A DNA stretch of 64,000 bases from Gonatopus flavifemur (lineage: Eukaryota > Arthropoda > Insecta > Hymenoptera > Dryinidae), in the NCBI GenBank assembly GCA_018340375.1, contig JAFFJZ010000046.1, positions 620,001 to 684,000 of the forward strand, given 5' to 3'. A program made the position numbers and the translations under genes. This document shows, one piece after another, positions 1 through 12,039 of the stretch (its first letter is position 1; every line of letters starts with the position of its first letter). A model generated the notes under the pieces. It did not search any database and was not told where the DNA came from. It worked only from the letters and a program-made list of their open reading frames with translations.

Positions 1-302
1 AGTGAACTGTAAGAGAATAAATGTTGATGTGGTGCAAATTTTTCAGTGATATGGACATAGCTAAGGTTCGATTATTGTGGGGGCCGATGGCAAAAATTCC
101 ATGCCTTGAACCCTTTTCATGATTCTGTTTTGATTTTCGAATAATGAGAATTGGTTTTCATTCCGATTTTGGTACCCTCTGAGACCTGGTGCGGGTGCCA
201 GGCACCCACGGCACCCACCGTGACTACGCCTATGGATATGGGTTTTATAAGTATTCCATATCTTGGAGTGTCGAATTCCGGAAGGAATATGGATATTGAG
301 GA
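1..302. other. No recognisable feature
   Basis: Non-coding AT-rich sequence. The only open frame is 63 codons and resembles nothing I know. It ends at the left end of an AGATCT-rich MITE. Confidence 0.5.
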
Positions 303-897
303 CCCGAGAAAAAGTGAATTAGATCTAATGAGATCTATGTAGATCTCTTGAGATATAAGTAGATCTCTTTAGATCTAAATTTTGGGAAAACAAGATCTCT
401 TTGGGTCTTCGTAAATCTTGTTTTTCCAAAATTCAGATCTACCCGGGAAAAAATGATCAGATCTGACCAGATCTAAATTTTGGTCAGATCTGAACAGATC
501 TATTAAGATCTGAAAAACGGCGATTTTGGCTTGTGTTTGTCACAATATATGTGCAAAATCAAATTCATATACAGACAGATATCACAAACTTTCTGACAAT
601 TGAACCACCAATTGCTCATTAAGATTTAATCTAATATTCAATTCAGATCTAACGAGATCTACTCAGATCTAACCAGATGTGCCAAGATCTGATCAGATCT
701 ACTGAGATCTGAACAGATCTAATCTGATCTTTTGAACCAGATCTGATCAAAAATCAGATCTACTCAGATCTATTTAGATCTGAATAGATCTGATGATTTT
801 TTCCTGGGTAAAGAGATCTACATACATCTAAAGAGATCTACTTATATCTCAAGAGATCTACATAGATCTCATTAAATCTAATTCACTTTTTCTCGGG
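303..897. mobile_element. Foldback MITE rich in AGATCT, copy 1
   Basis: The ends are inverted: CCCGAGAAAAAGTGAATTAG on the left and its complement ending CTCGGG on the right. Both arms are built from dozens of AGATCT/GATCT motifs separated by short AT spacers. The flanks are GA on both sides, which fits a 2-bp target duplication. A shorter copy with the same ends lies at 53605-53928 with TA on both sides. No coding sequence is present, so it must depend on a transposase elsewhere. A Tc1/mariner-type helper is an inference from the 2-bp duplication only. Confidence 0.8.
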
Positions 898-1931
898 GAA
901 AGAAATACATCAGGGCAGCATTTTGTGCGTACGTGAGTGAGGAAAATGCTTCCTTGAATATTTTTTGAACAACATCATGATCGTATCTCATAGTGAAATT
1001 CGGAATTATGCTATTTTTCTTAAGATAAAGATCAATATGTGAATTTCAATATGAGAGGATGATAGTAGAGTTTGTATCTTTTTAATCTTCCTTGGCGTAG
1101 ACTGATTTGAATATATTTCCTCCATAATTCGTCATGAAAGTGTGAATTCATCACAAACATGCTAATATTCATTTGAGAATGTCAATATCTCACATAGCAT
1201 TGATCCATTTGTAGAGAATCAAGGTTTTTTGAATGTGCATTTGCATTGCATGAGAAATTATGGATGTATTCATCAGAAGCGTTTGTCAGGTTGATGTATG
1301 GGGAATATAACACAGTGAAATTTTAGTGATAAAAACTCTCGGATGGAATTCCAATAGTACTTGTGCATTGAATGAATAAATTAAATATCACTCCCAACGG
1401 TTGTGGACATACTAATGTTATTCACCTCCATGAAGCTTCAATTCGCATCTTCTCAATGAGCTAACATATTGTCTCCTTGACAATATCGCGACTGTGTGGT
1501 AAGAACTTCACTTCAACAACATATCCTGTTCGCTATTAATTTGAATCAAGATATCTGAGCAGGAACAGGTTAAAATTATTCTCTCAACATATCTCCTCAA
1601 TTTTGCGTCCACGAAGCACTACATGAATTAGATATATTGTAAGTTCGAACCCAAGTAGCACCAGGATGTACTATAAACTTCTTTTGAATATTCGAAATAC
1701 GTTCTCTGCACATTTCAATGGGACCGTTTCATAGGGGCTATAGTATGTATGGTATATTCATCGAACATATGCAATTGAATATTCGACGGTGGGGCCAAAT
1801 ACCAATGGGCTGGCAAAAACCCCAAAAATGAAGTTTGTAGTTGGGGATATTTGATCATTGAGATGAGTGAAGTAATGTTCCAAGTGTGGGAATTCAGACA
1901 TGAAAAGATCTCATCCTCTCTCCCTCCCAAG
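898..1931. other. Intergenic; contains a transposon-arm fragment
   Basis: No gene is seen. About 1797-1931 is a relic of the 3' arm of a DUF4817-type transposon: it aligns by eye with the complement of 45020-45190, sharing GGGGCCAAAT and a TGAAGTTTGTAGTTGGGGAT block. The open frame over this stretch is a repeat shadow, not a gene. The relic is cut at 1931 by the foldback that follows. Confidence 0.6.
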
Positions 1932-4768
1932 TAAAAATCTGACAAGGCATTGTCTAGTCAATATGGGGCCCCTGCAGGGATTTCATAGGGAACTTCTGGT
2001 TGAGATAAACTAGCAAGTTACTCACCGGTTACTTACAATATATATTAGACAAGTGGAACGCTCAAAAAACTATGGAGGATTTTTTATAAGTATATCTAGA
2101 CTGTTACAACACTTGTAAGCCTCGTCAGAAATCATTGAGGCCCTTTCAAGATTTATTTGCCAGAAGATGGCAGTGGCGGTTTTTATGGTTTCATTGGACT
2201 ACATCAGACCGTGTCACAGACAGGGTTGGGTACGCATAATATGATAGGTTTTATGCAAGGAATAATGTGCGCATAAAACTCGTGCAGATAATGCAGATAA
2301 CTAAAGGGGGTTTTCTGCATCATCTTTTTTGATGGTCGAGTTGGGTTATAATTATGGAACTATAAATTGTTTACCATTTCAACACCCATAAATATCTATT
2401 TTATATATTCTGAATTTTGAATTTCAAGTCGGAATTAATTTTACAATGTTTTATGCATTTTTCTGCATTTTCTACGTATTCTACATGTTTTATGCATAAT
2501 CTGTGCATAGTTAACGCATATTACTCATCTCACGCGCACAGAACCCATCCCTGTTCACAGATAAAAAAATATTTTGTACAATTTGAGAACTTGTTCTTTA
2601 TCTCAAATGAATGAGATTACCTCGAATTAATATTTATCTACCAAAACTGTATACTTTGTTGGCACAAACAAATGCGATATTCCAAAGCAGGAGCTGATAA
2701 TCAACTTTTCCATATGAATGAAATATTCATTTTTGTGGAAGAAATATTCACTTGAAGCTATTCATTTAATAATTTCTCAGATCCAAAGAAATGCTTTCTT
2801 CCCCTGGTAGAAATATCATAAGTTTTTCCCCACAACTCGTGAGGCACTAGTGAGGGAGAACTAGTTAAGTAAAACTCGTGAATTACTGGTCAGTCAGTGA
2901 TAAGTTCAACTCAACTAACTATTTGAGTTATAATTAGGCGGAACTTATGAGAATTTCACAAGATTTTCCACGTTATGCATACAGAAAAATACTTAACAAA
3001 CGTTCAACCACCACCAGCGAAATAAATGTTAATGATTTCATATAACTTATCACAATTCCCCTATGGTTGATTTATTAACTATTCAGCATCATTTTTCTTT
3101 TCTACACAACACATCATCATACACATCATTTGAGTTTTATTCAAAGAGCATGAACTGAATGAATATGTGTTTCGTCATAATCAAATATAAGTTTTGACCA
3201 AGTACTCTTCTTTTGTCATTTCTTGATTAATATGCATAAAAAATCTGTTATTGAGTGCAAAATGAATTATTGAATCAGTCATCACTGTTGTAATATGTAA
3301 AGAATCGTAATTTGCTGATGTGGTGAAAATGAATTCTATTCAAATACACGACAATATCAACAACAACAATATCATCACCAATCAATATCAATATTGATTT
3401 ACATCAATATTTCTCGAAAAAAAAAACTTACATTAAATTTCTCAAAACTCACATTTCTCAAAGAACTCACATCAATTTTGTAATGATATGAGTCACGAAG
3501 AACTCATTTGATCAAAAATATTCCAAGCGGATGTTTAAAATGAATTTCAAAAAGCTTGAATTATTTACTTGAAGCGCGTTGGATGATTTTACTCTTCAAA
3601 TTGAAGAGTATTCTTGGAGTTGAAATTTTCAAATTTCAGCAAAAAGCCTCATGTTCTGAGTTGAATTTGTTGTTAGGGTGATGATAAACTTGCAGGAAGA
3701 GTTTGAAAGTTGGGTGGGATCTATATTGATCAGGAAAGTCCAAATCGTGTGGCAAAAGTTATAAAATCTGTCAACTCAGCCCACGGCACATGGGTGTTCT
3801 ATCAGCGTTTCTTCACTAAACGAAATCTAGGAAGGAGAAATGTATCAAAATTCAGTGAAATCGAGTTGGTACAGAGTAAGAGAGGACAGATAGGGTGGGG
3901 AAGAAAGCATTTCTTTGGATCTGAGAAATTATTAAATGAATAGCTTCAAGTGAATATTTCTTCCACAAAAATGAATATTTCATTCATATGGAAAAGTTGA
4001 TTATCAGCTCCTGCTTTGGAATATCGCATTTGTTTGTGCCAACAAAGTATACAGTTTTGGTAGATAAATATTAATTCGAGGTAATCTCATTCATTTGAGA
4101 TAAAGAACAAGTTCTCAAATTGTACAAAATATTTTTTTATCTGTGAACAGGGATGGGTTCTGTGCGCGTGAGATGAGTAATATGCGTTAACTATGCACAG
4201 ATTATGCATAAAACATGTAGAATACGTAGAAAATGCAGAAAATGCATAAAACATTGTAAAATTAATTCCGACTTGAAATTCAAAATTCAGAATATATAAA
4301 ATAGATATTTATGGGTGTTGAAATGGTAAACAATTTATAGTTCCATTATTATAACCCAACTCGACCATCAAAAAAGATGATGCAGAAAACCCCCTTTAGT
4401 TATCTGCATTATCTGCACGAGTTTTATGCGCACATTATTCCTTGCATAAAACCTATCATATTATGCGTACCCAACCCTGTCTGTGACACGGTCTGATGTA
4501 GTCCAATGAAACCATAAAAACCGCCACTGCCATCTTCTGGCAAATAAATCTTGAAAGGGCCTCAATGATTTCTGACGAGGCCTACAAGTGTTGTAACAGT
4601 CTAGATATACTTATAAAAAATCCTCCATAGTTTTTTGAGCGTTCCACTTGTCTAATATATATTGTAAGTAACCGGTGAGTAACTTGCTAGTTTATCTCAG
4701 CCAGAAGTTCCCTATGAAATCCCTGCAGGGGCCTCATATTGACTAGACAATGCCTTGTCAGATTTTTA
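1932..4768. mobile_element. 2.8-kb foldback element with ~870-bp inverted arms
   Basis: The left arm (1932-2804) and right arm (3897-4768) are near-identical inverted copies. They start TAAAAATCTGACAAGGC and end with its complement. The ~1.1-kb centre has no transposase; its longest open frame (3710-3943, 77 codons) has no recognisable domain. The element sits between unrelated sequences, a DUF4817-arm relic on the left and the clipped left end of another DUF4817-type transposon on the right. No clear target duplication is visible. Confidence 0.8.
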
Positions 4769-6758
4769 ATAAAGTGAGATACGAGAAAATTTTTCGGACA
4801 AAAGTTGTAGGGTACCGAAGGGGACATCCGATGGTGGCCTTGGCTGTGACCTCAAATCTCATCTTCAAGGGCATTCTGAGATCAACTCTTGTTTTTTAAA
4901 TAGCATCTCACATTTTTCACTGCAGATTTGGATTCTAGGTCAAAAACCAAGAAACTTTTGTCTGAACCATTTTCCTGAAATCCGCAAAAATGGCGCTCTA
5001 ATCGATATTGTTCCATTTTGAATCTGACATTCGAATAACTCGAAAACGAAGGGTCTTGCAAAAGAATGTTTCGTACAAAAGTTGTCAATACACAACACAT
5101 TTCAATCGTCTACATTACCACCATTCAGAGCTCACGCGATGTAAACAAACGACGGGCTTCAGTGAAAATTCACGATTTTGAAAGTCAGTTTGTCAGTTAC
5201 ATTTGATTATTACTTGGTTTATGACAAATTGAAAATCATGGGTATCCGATACACGGTTTCTGAAAAGATCGATATGATCTACATTTACGGTGAAGTGCAT
5301 AAGAACCCCAGACAAGCATATGACTTGTATGCAGAACGATTTCCTGAAAGAACAACGCCATACATTAGGTATTTTCAACGCATTACAAAATTATTCTCAG
5401 AAACGGGAAGTGTTACAAGGGAAAAACGACATCGAATGAGAACTGTTAGCGGAGAAAATGCGGAAGTTAATGTACTAGCTGCAGTAGCCAATAATCCACA
5501 CGTGAGCTCTCGTGAAATTGAACTCCATTCGGGAATTTCTCGAAGAAGTGTTCTTCGAATACTGAAACGTCACAAATTCCATCCGTATCACATTTGTTTG
5601 CATCAAGACCTTCACGGTGATGATTTCGAAAATCGTGTACAGTTTTGTCGATGGGGTCTAGCGCAAATGCACAATAACAACTTCATCAACATATTATTTT
5701 CTGATGAGTCGACGTTCACCAATCATGGTCAAGTAAATCGACATAATATGCATTACTGGGCGACAGAAAATCCAAGATGGTTACGTCAAGTAGAGCATCA
5801 AAGACAATGGGCTGTGAATGTTTGGTGTGGTATTTTTCGATCTCGAGTAATTGGATCGTATTTCATTGCAGATACGCTAAATGGAGAGAAGTACAGACAT
5901 TCCTTAGATCAAGTACTTCCAACATTACTTGAAGACATACCTATTCAGGAACGATTGAATATGTTGTATCAACACGATGGTTGTCCATCCCATTATGCAG
6001 TCACAGCTCGAGAAATATTGGACAGAGATTATCCTGGACGATGGATAGGACGTCGTGGACCAGTTCATTGGCCTGCCCGTTCTCCGGATCTTACTTCTCC
6101 AGATTTTTTTTTATGGGGATACATAAAAGATACAGTTTATCAACAAGCACCGACTACACCTGAGAATATGCGTCAACGAATCATCAATGCATACGCGAGC
6201 ATCAATGAAGATATTTTAGCACGAGTTCTGCAATCTTTTGTAAAACGTTTTGAAATGTGTATTGAAGTCGAAGGCCATCATTTTGAGCATCTACTGCATT
6301 CAAATTATCCAAGTGATGTAGACGATTGAAATGTGTTGTGTTTTGTCTGTTATACCCCATCACCTCCGTTTCAGTTCAAGGGGTCCCCCTTGGAATCAGA
6401 CAACTTTTGTCCGAAACATTCTCCTCCAAGACCCTTCGTTTTCGAGTTATTCTAATGTCAGATTCAGTATGGAACAATATCGATTAGAGCGCCATCTTTG
6501 CGGATTTCAGGAAAATGATTCAGACAAAAGTTTCTTGGTTTTTGACCTAGAATCCAAATCTGCAGTAAAAAATATGGGATGCTATTTAAAAAACAAGAGT
6601 TGACCTCAGAATGCCCTAGAAGATGAGATTTGAGGTCAAAGCCAAGGCCACCATCGGATGTCCCCCTCGATACCCTACAATTTTTGTCCGAAAAATTTTC
6701 TCGTATCTCATTTTATGTTTGGAAAAAACGCCCGCGACACTTTCAGTGCCCCACCCTG
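4769..6758 (+). mobile_element. DUF4817-type IS630/Tc1-mariner transposon, left end clipped
   Basis: Long inverted arms flank one open transposase: left about 4775-5115, right about 6318-6715. The right end finishes CCCCACCCTG followed by TA, the end type (CACCCTG + TA) shared by its relatives at 15776-25391 and 57586. The outermost ~45 bp are absent on the left, where the 1932-4768 foldback abuts directly, so this copy probably cannot be excised. The right arm carries about 57 bp not present in the left arm. Confidence 0.8.
5238..6329 (+). CDS. DDE transposase, DUF4817-type, apparently intact
   Basis: A cut-and-paste transposase expected to bind its element's inverted repeats in the nucleus and insert at TA. 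The first ATG gives 363 aa; upstream in-frame codons lack an ATG. The N-terminal third has the YTVSEKIDMIYIYGE start typical of DUF4817 helix-turn-helix regions, then a second helix-turn-helix (SSREIELHSGISRRSVLRIL). The catalytic acidic residues are visible as FSDES (D156), QHDGCPSH (D247) and SPDFFLWG (D289), with 41 residues between the second and third. It ends HHFEHLLHS, as in the broken relatives at 45-46 kb and 54-57 kb. No stop or frameshift is seen. The spacing suggests a DD41D-like group, but family placement beyond IS630/Tc1-mariner is inference. Confidence 0.88.
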   Translation: MGIRYTVSEKIDMIYIYGEVHKNPRQAYDLYAERFPERTTPYIRYFQRITKLFSETGSVTREKRHRMRTVSGENAEVNVLAAVANNPHVSSREIELHSGISRRSVLRILKRHKFHPYHICLHQDLHGDDFENRVQFCRWGLAQMHNNNFINILFSDESTFTNHGQVNRHNMHYWATENPRWLRQVEHQRQWAVNVWCGIFRSRVIGSYFIADTLNGEKYRHSLDQVLPTLLEDIPIQERLNMLYQHDGCPSHYAVTAREILDRDYPGRWIGRRGPVHWPARSPDLTSPDFFLWGYIKDTVYQQAPTTPENMRQRIINAYASINEDILARVLQSFVKRFEMCIEVEGHHFEHLLHSNYPSDVDD

Positions 6759-6812
6759 TATATATATGTATATATATAAGTTTTGAAAAAAAAACCGTGA
6801 GTGTTGGAAATT

Positions 6813-7167
6813 GGTAGAGTATCATAATACCGAATGTGTCATAGTACCGAATGTTCATATTCCCGAATGCTTATAGTACCGAATGCTCATAAGACCGAAT
6901 GTGCATAGTCCCGAATAAAAAAATATAAATTTTGAAATGAATCCAAAAATCCGCCACTTCCGTCATAAAAAATGGTTCGTTTACGCATATCATGTGGGAA
7001 CAATCAATTTTTTATGACAGAAATGATCCATTTTTTTATTTATTTTGAAATTCATATTTTTTTATTCGGGACTATGCACATTCGGTCTTATGAGCATTCG
7101 GGGATATGAACATTCGGTACTATGACACATTCGGTGTTATGCACATTCGGTATTATGATACTCTACC
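6813..7167. mobile_element. MITE with ACCGAATG repeats
   Basis: The ends are a perfect inverted repeat of more than 20 bp (GGTAGAGTATCATAATACCG). Each arm then repeats a ~17-bp unit containing CCGAATG with ATA/CATAG spacers, five or six times per arm, in mirror orientation. The centre is a short AT-rich inverted segment. TT lies on both outer sides. No coding sequence. Confidence 0.8.
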
Positions 7168-7406
7168 TTGAAAATTATGAAATCGAGTTGTGTTTATTAT
7201 TCAAAAGTTCTTTCCAAGGTAGGTCAATATAGGCTCATCAAAGGCCTAAATCATTTATAACCATAACCATAACGATATGTATAGTAACACATAGTCATAT
7301 GTGGTACAGAGCTCGATCTGTCAACCTGTTTATTCACAGGTTAAATGATATATATTATATATTACATAAAGTACCAGATGGATGAATTTCAGGTTATCCT
7401 ATGAGG

Positions 7407-8564
7407 CCACCAAATGAGATCGATAGTGAAGATAGCTAGCATACAAATTTGTGATACGTCTGCTTCATTTTTGCTTCGTCTCCAGCCACTTGTGATGCTA
7501 CTCCAAGAAACTGATGAGCCCAGCATGTTGTAAAGATCTGTGGCATATCTACTGCATTTTCAGCTTCGAAGAAATCACTGTATTCAAGAGTTTTTATTGA
7601 AATAATATTTGAGATACTTCGATATAACTAAAGTAACTGGAGACCAACCTCAACTTCTACCGTTGGTCAGACTTTTAAAATCTCATTGGGTGTTGTCATC
7701 GACCTCACTTTCTAAAAACTTATTATATTGCGTTGGGGTTTTTTGATGAATTCCACTTTCTGATTATAAGGGATGATTCAGTTATTGATTTATTACATTA
7801 TCTTTAATCATCCATTTTATGTTATTCATTATCAATTAAATCCACTTTATAATCTGTAGTTCATCTATTCAGTACTACATTGCCTAAGAAATTCCCTAAA
7901 TGAAATGGGTAGTGTTGGTAGACGACGTACAGATCGGATGGTGCATTTGCTTCGTTTTATCTTTTCTCATCGATCTGATACTTGATTTTAACAAGAGTTG
8001 TTATTGGATTGCTTGAGTAGTATCACAGGTGTATACGGAGACAAAGAAACGGAGCGAATATACCATAGACCTCTATGTCGTCTACCACCACTATCCATGT
8101 CATATAGGTGGTCTTGTGGGAATCTTGTATTAAATTGGTAATCAATAGCATGGAATGGATGATTGAAGATTGTGTAATGAATCAATAACTGAATCACCCC
8201 TTATGATCAGAAAGAGGAATTCATCAAAAAAACCCCAACACAATATAACAAGTTTTTAGAAAGTGAAGTTGATGACACAACCCAATGAGATTTTAAAAGT
8301 CTGACCAACGGTAGAAGTTGAGGTTGGTCTCCAGTTACTTTAGTTATATCGAAGTATCTCAAATATTATTTCAATAAAAACTCTTGAATACAGTGATTTC
8401 TTCGAAGCTGAAAATGCAGTAGATATGCCACAGATCTTTACAACATGCTGAGCTCATCAGTTTCTTGGAGTAGCATCACAAGTGGCTGGAGACGAAGCAG
8501 AAATGGAGCAGACGTATCACAAATTTGTATGCTAGCTATCTTCACTATCAATTTCATTTGTTGG
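7407..8564. repeat. 1.16-kb imperfect palindrome
   Basis: About 7407-7838 reappears inverted at 8135-8564, including a CTCCAGCCACTTGTGATGCT block and its complement. The middle (7839-8134) is itself partly self-complementary around ~7985. No coding sequence. Parts of both arms resemble the ~175-bp units of 8960-10480. Confidence 0.75.
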
Positions 8565-8961
8565 TTTCATATTTGGAAGAAGAAAATAGAAAAGCGCAAT
8601 GGATATATCACAGGTCCATCCGATGCTGGTATCAGATTCTTTACGTACTGTTTCAGGGGAATCAGAAAAAAACAAAATGAAATGAATTTACCATAGACCT
8701 GAGTGTTTGCCACCACCACCATAAATTTTCATTTTCATCTTCTGCAGCAGAGTCCATCCACCGCAGATTCTCAGGTCAGGTCCACTTCAAGGTCCAACTG
8801 GCAAACGACTGAATATATACAGTGAACTAAAATATTGTGACATGAATCTGAAAACATTCAGAATACATTTACAACACAATAACACTTAGAAATTATTCAT
8901 TTGCGTTCTATTTTAACAGAAGTAAAATAACTTTGTATTTACAAGAAAAAAATATATATCA

Positions 8962-10226
8962 ATCTTTATGTTAGGTACCACAATGATCAATGTCTTCAGG
9001 TAGCGTCATAGGAAAATGAAGGAAAGGCAGGAGTGCAGTAGTTATACAAGTCCTTGCGTTGAATAATACCACTATCAGATTCTCCCAACAGAATCATAGG
9101 CGAATGGAGAAAAAGCAAAAAGGATGTAGATGGACCATACATCTGTACGTTAAATCCTACCATGATCATTGGGTAGCGTTGAAGGAAGATGCAGAAAAGA
9201 TAGGAGTGCAGTGGACATACCACAAATCTTCGCATCGGGTGCATTCCACTGACCAATTGAAGAATGATTAGAGAGACTGTTTAGGATCAACTCGACGGAA
9301 ATTGAGCAGATACAATATTCTGATTATAGAAATGGTTGCAGAACAACTACAGGTCCACTTGACTGATGTGACTGGATGTGACAATTCATTCTGAATGTTT
9401 TCTTCCAAAGTTCCATCTTTTCAGTTGTTCCATTCAAGCTGGATTATATTTGTGTTCTTACAAACCTTCATCTTCATCTTCACTTATCTTCGTTTTGGAA
9501 TGATTCAATTCTCAAATATCATGAATTTCATTGAATTGTCATAGAGTTTTTTTGGGTTGAGAGATTTAGTAACTCTAGGATCTATGAAATGTTCAAAATG
9601 TATTCAAAGTGATTCATGATCATTAAAAAGCAATATTGTATCAAATATCCAAACCATTCAATATTCATGATATTTGAGAATTGAATCATTCCAAAACGAA
9701 GATAAGTGAAGATAAAAATGAAGGTTTGTAAGAACACAAATATAATCCAGCTTGAATGGTACAACTGAAAAGATGGAACTTTGGAAGAAAACATTCAGAA
9801 TGAATTGTCACATCCAGTAACATCAGTCAAGTTGATCGGTGGTTGTTCTGTAGCAATTTCTATAATCAGAATATTGTATCTGCTCAATTTTCGTCGAGTT
9901 GATCCTAAACAGTCTCTCTAATCATTCGTCAATTGGTCATTGGAATGCACCCGATGCAAAGGTTTGTGGTATATCCACTGCACTCCTATCTTTTCTGCTT
10001 TTTCCTTCAACGCTACCTAATGATCATGGTAGGATTCAACGTACAGATGTATGGTACGTCTACATCCTTTTTGCTTTTTCTTCATCCACCTACGATTCTG
10101 TTGGAAGAATCTGATAGTGGTATTATTCAATGCAAGGACTTGTATATCCACTGCACTTCTGCTTTTTCTTCATTGTCCTATGACGCTACCTAATGACATT
10201 GATCATTGTGGTATGTAACATAAAGA
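8962..10226. repeat. 1.26-kb palindrome made of ~175-bp repeat units
   Basis: The left arm (about 8962-9570) and right arm (about 9600-10226) are inverted copies centred near 9594, seen for example in ACCACAATGATCAATG and its complement. Each arm contains tandem units with a GTGGTATATCCACTGCAC block. The apparent open frames are translations of the repeat. Confidence 0.75.
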
Positions 10227-10480
10227 TGTATGGTACATATGCATCCTTCTCGCTTTTTCTTCATCTATCTGTGATTCTATTGGAAGAATCTGATAGTGTA
10301 CCTAATGCAAGGACCTGTGGTATATCCACTGCACTCCTACCTTTTCTTCATTTTCCTTCTACGCTACCTGATGATATCGATCGTGGTGGTAAGTAACATA
10401 CAGATGTATAATATACCTGCATCCTTTCTACTTTTTCTTGATCCACCTGTCATCTCACTCGAAGAATTTACTCACTGAAA
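9950..10480 (+). repeat. Three tandem ~175-bp units
   Basis: Blocks starting near 9955, 10130 and 10305 each carry ATGCAAGGAC-like, ATATCCACTGCACT, TTTTCTTCAT and TTGGAAGAATCTGATAG segments in the same order. They extend the palindrome on its right side. The third unit decays near 10480. Confidence 0.7.
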
Positions 10481-10584
10481 GAACTTTTCCACCTGGGTAC
10501 CCAGGAATAAGGATATTGGATAATATATAATCCGGGGGACAAAATATTGATGAAAAATCAACATAAACTCACGCGTTGAACGTA

Positions 10585-11342
10585 ATGGGTCTTCCTAATG
10601 TTGACGGTGTTTCTTCTTATTTGAATGCAGTGATGTAGTGTATATTGTACTGTGCTTCTAAGACAGAACAATTACTTCTATCTGACCCCAATGACATCAT
10701 GAATATTTCAGTTCAGAACTACAATTCGTGAAAAAACCTTGATATCATAGCTTTAAAACAGCTTGCAGGTCCACAATACTTGCACAATCACTCACAAGAT
10801 GCAGGAGAATTCATCGCTTCCATTTGCGAAAATTTGATGGCTATTGAAAATTTAATGAAGCACCAAATAACTACCATAACGGAATGTACGAAATGTGAAT
10901 ATACCGAGAAGATTGTTGGTACAAATTGTGTTGTACGTCTTGCGCTACCTCCAATTTCACAAAAATCATTTGAGTTTCAAGAAATATTCAAGTTCAATTT
11001 TTCAACATGGAAAATTTTCGAAGATTCTTGTGACAATTGTAATAATTTGCATCAAACTAAAAAATCATTCATAACAGCGTCAGAACGATATGTAATTGTG
11101 CAAAGGTAGGAAATATAAACATTAAAGCAGTACCAACTTCAAAGAGTAAAATTGCACAACACTTTTATAAAGTTATAGCTGTTGTTTTTCATCAGGGTAA
11201 AAATATTTTTGAAGTCAATTTCACATGCATGTTACGAAGTAAAGGTACAAAGTGGATATTTATTCATGATCTGCAAGTTGAAGAGCGACATTGGCCACGT
11301 AATGCTAAAGACTCGTATATATATTTCTTCAAAAAGCAATAA
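10585..11342 (+). pseudogene. Ubiquitin-specific protease (USP)-like pseudogene
   Basis: USPs are cysteine proteases that remove ubiquitin from proteins. One frame reads GLPNVDGVSSYLNAVM, then a stop, then CILYC, matching the USP Cys box (GLxNxGNTCYLNAxxQ), but the catalytic Cys is Ser. It continues with SQDAGEFI (the usual QDAxEF box), the zinc-ribbon pairs ECTKC and CDNC, and SERYVIVQ. A frameshift near 11105-11118 leads into YKVIAVVFHQG-like sequence (read as FYKVIAVVFHQG) and KWIFIHDLQVE, the usual C-terminal core. The catalytic-His box GHYT reads VNFT. Lesions: two in-frame stops (10636 and near 10729), one frameshift, and both catalytic residues replaced. No introns are evident, which fits a retrocopy or a TE-borne gene. 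It lies among repeats with no host neighbour. Confidence 0.8.
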
Positions 11343-11582
11343 TTCCGCTTCATCATAAAATTAGAATTAAATTACTGTAATATTGTGCAGTTCCGAAGAA
11401 TATGGCATACCTTTATAATACCATAACAAACCAAATATTCTTGAAGAATTTTTTCGAATGATTTCGATGGATATTCACAGAATTCTGAAAAATGTCTGGT
11501 ACAGTACTAGAAAATGTCTTCAATCTGATATCTTGAAGATATATCTTTTTGTTGCATGATAAATATTTGATATCTCTTTACC

Positions 11583-11838
11583 CAGATAGCAAAAGTTCCA
11601 AAAACTAGATCCCATTGAATCCTTCTGGAACCACAAAATGAATCACTGAAATGTCAGTAGAATGGAGTTCTTGGAGAATTCGAATCGCATTTTGTCATAC
11701 TATATACAGTACAATATACAGTATGACAAAAAGCGATTTGAATTCTCCAAGGTTTCCATTCTGCTGACATTTCAGTAGTTCGTTTTGTGGTTACGAAAGA
11801 ATTCAATGAGATCTAATTTTTGGAACTTTTGCTATCTG
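11583..11838. mobile_element. 256-bp hairpin MITE
   Basis: The ends are CAGATAGCAAAAGTTCC and its exact complement. The arms remain complementary almost to the centre (TTTGTCATACT / AGTATGACAAA). No coding sequence, and no clear target duplication. About 240 bp between this and the USP pseudogene show nothing recognisable. Confidence 0.75.
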
Positions 11839-12039
11839 CTACTTTTCACAATGATTCAAAAGAGTAACCGAAAAATGTTTGCCGGAAAGCTATTTTTAGC
11901 TTCATGCTAAACAGTACAAATTCTATCTTGCAAAAAAAATTTGTTGGATACCTTGAATATATTGTACGCAAGTTTCCTCTGTCTGTAAGATCTATGTTGT
12001 TTCGGTTTTCTACTTTGGTGCTTACTATATGCTTCTTGT

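Noticed and set aside
7988..10478. Several 60-90 codon open frames rich in F/Y/S
   Set aside because: They mirror each other across palindromes and shift with the ~175-bp repeat, so they are not genes.
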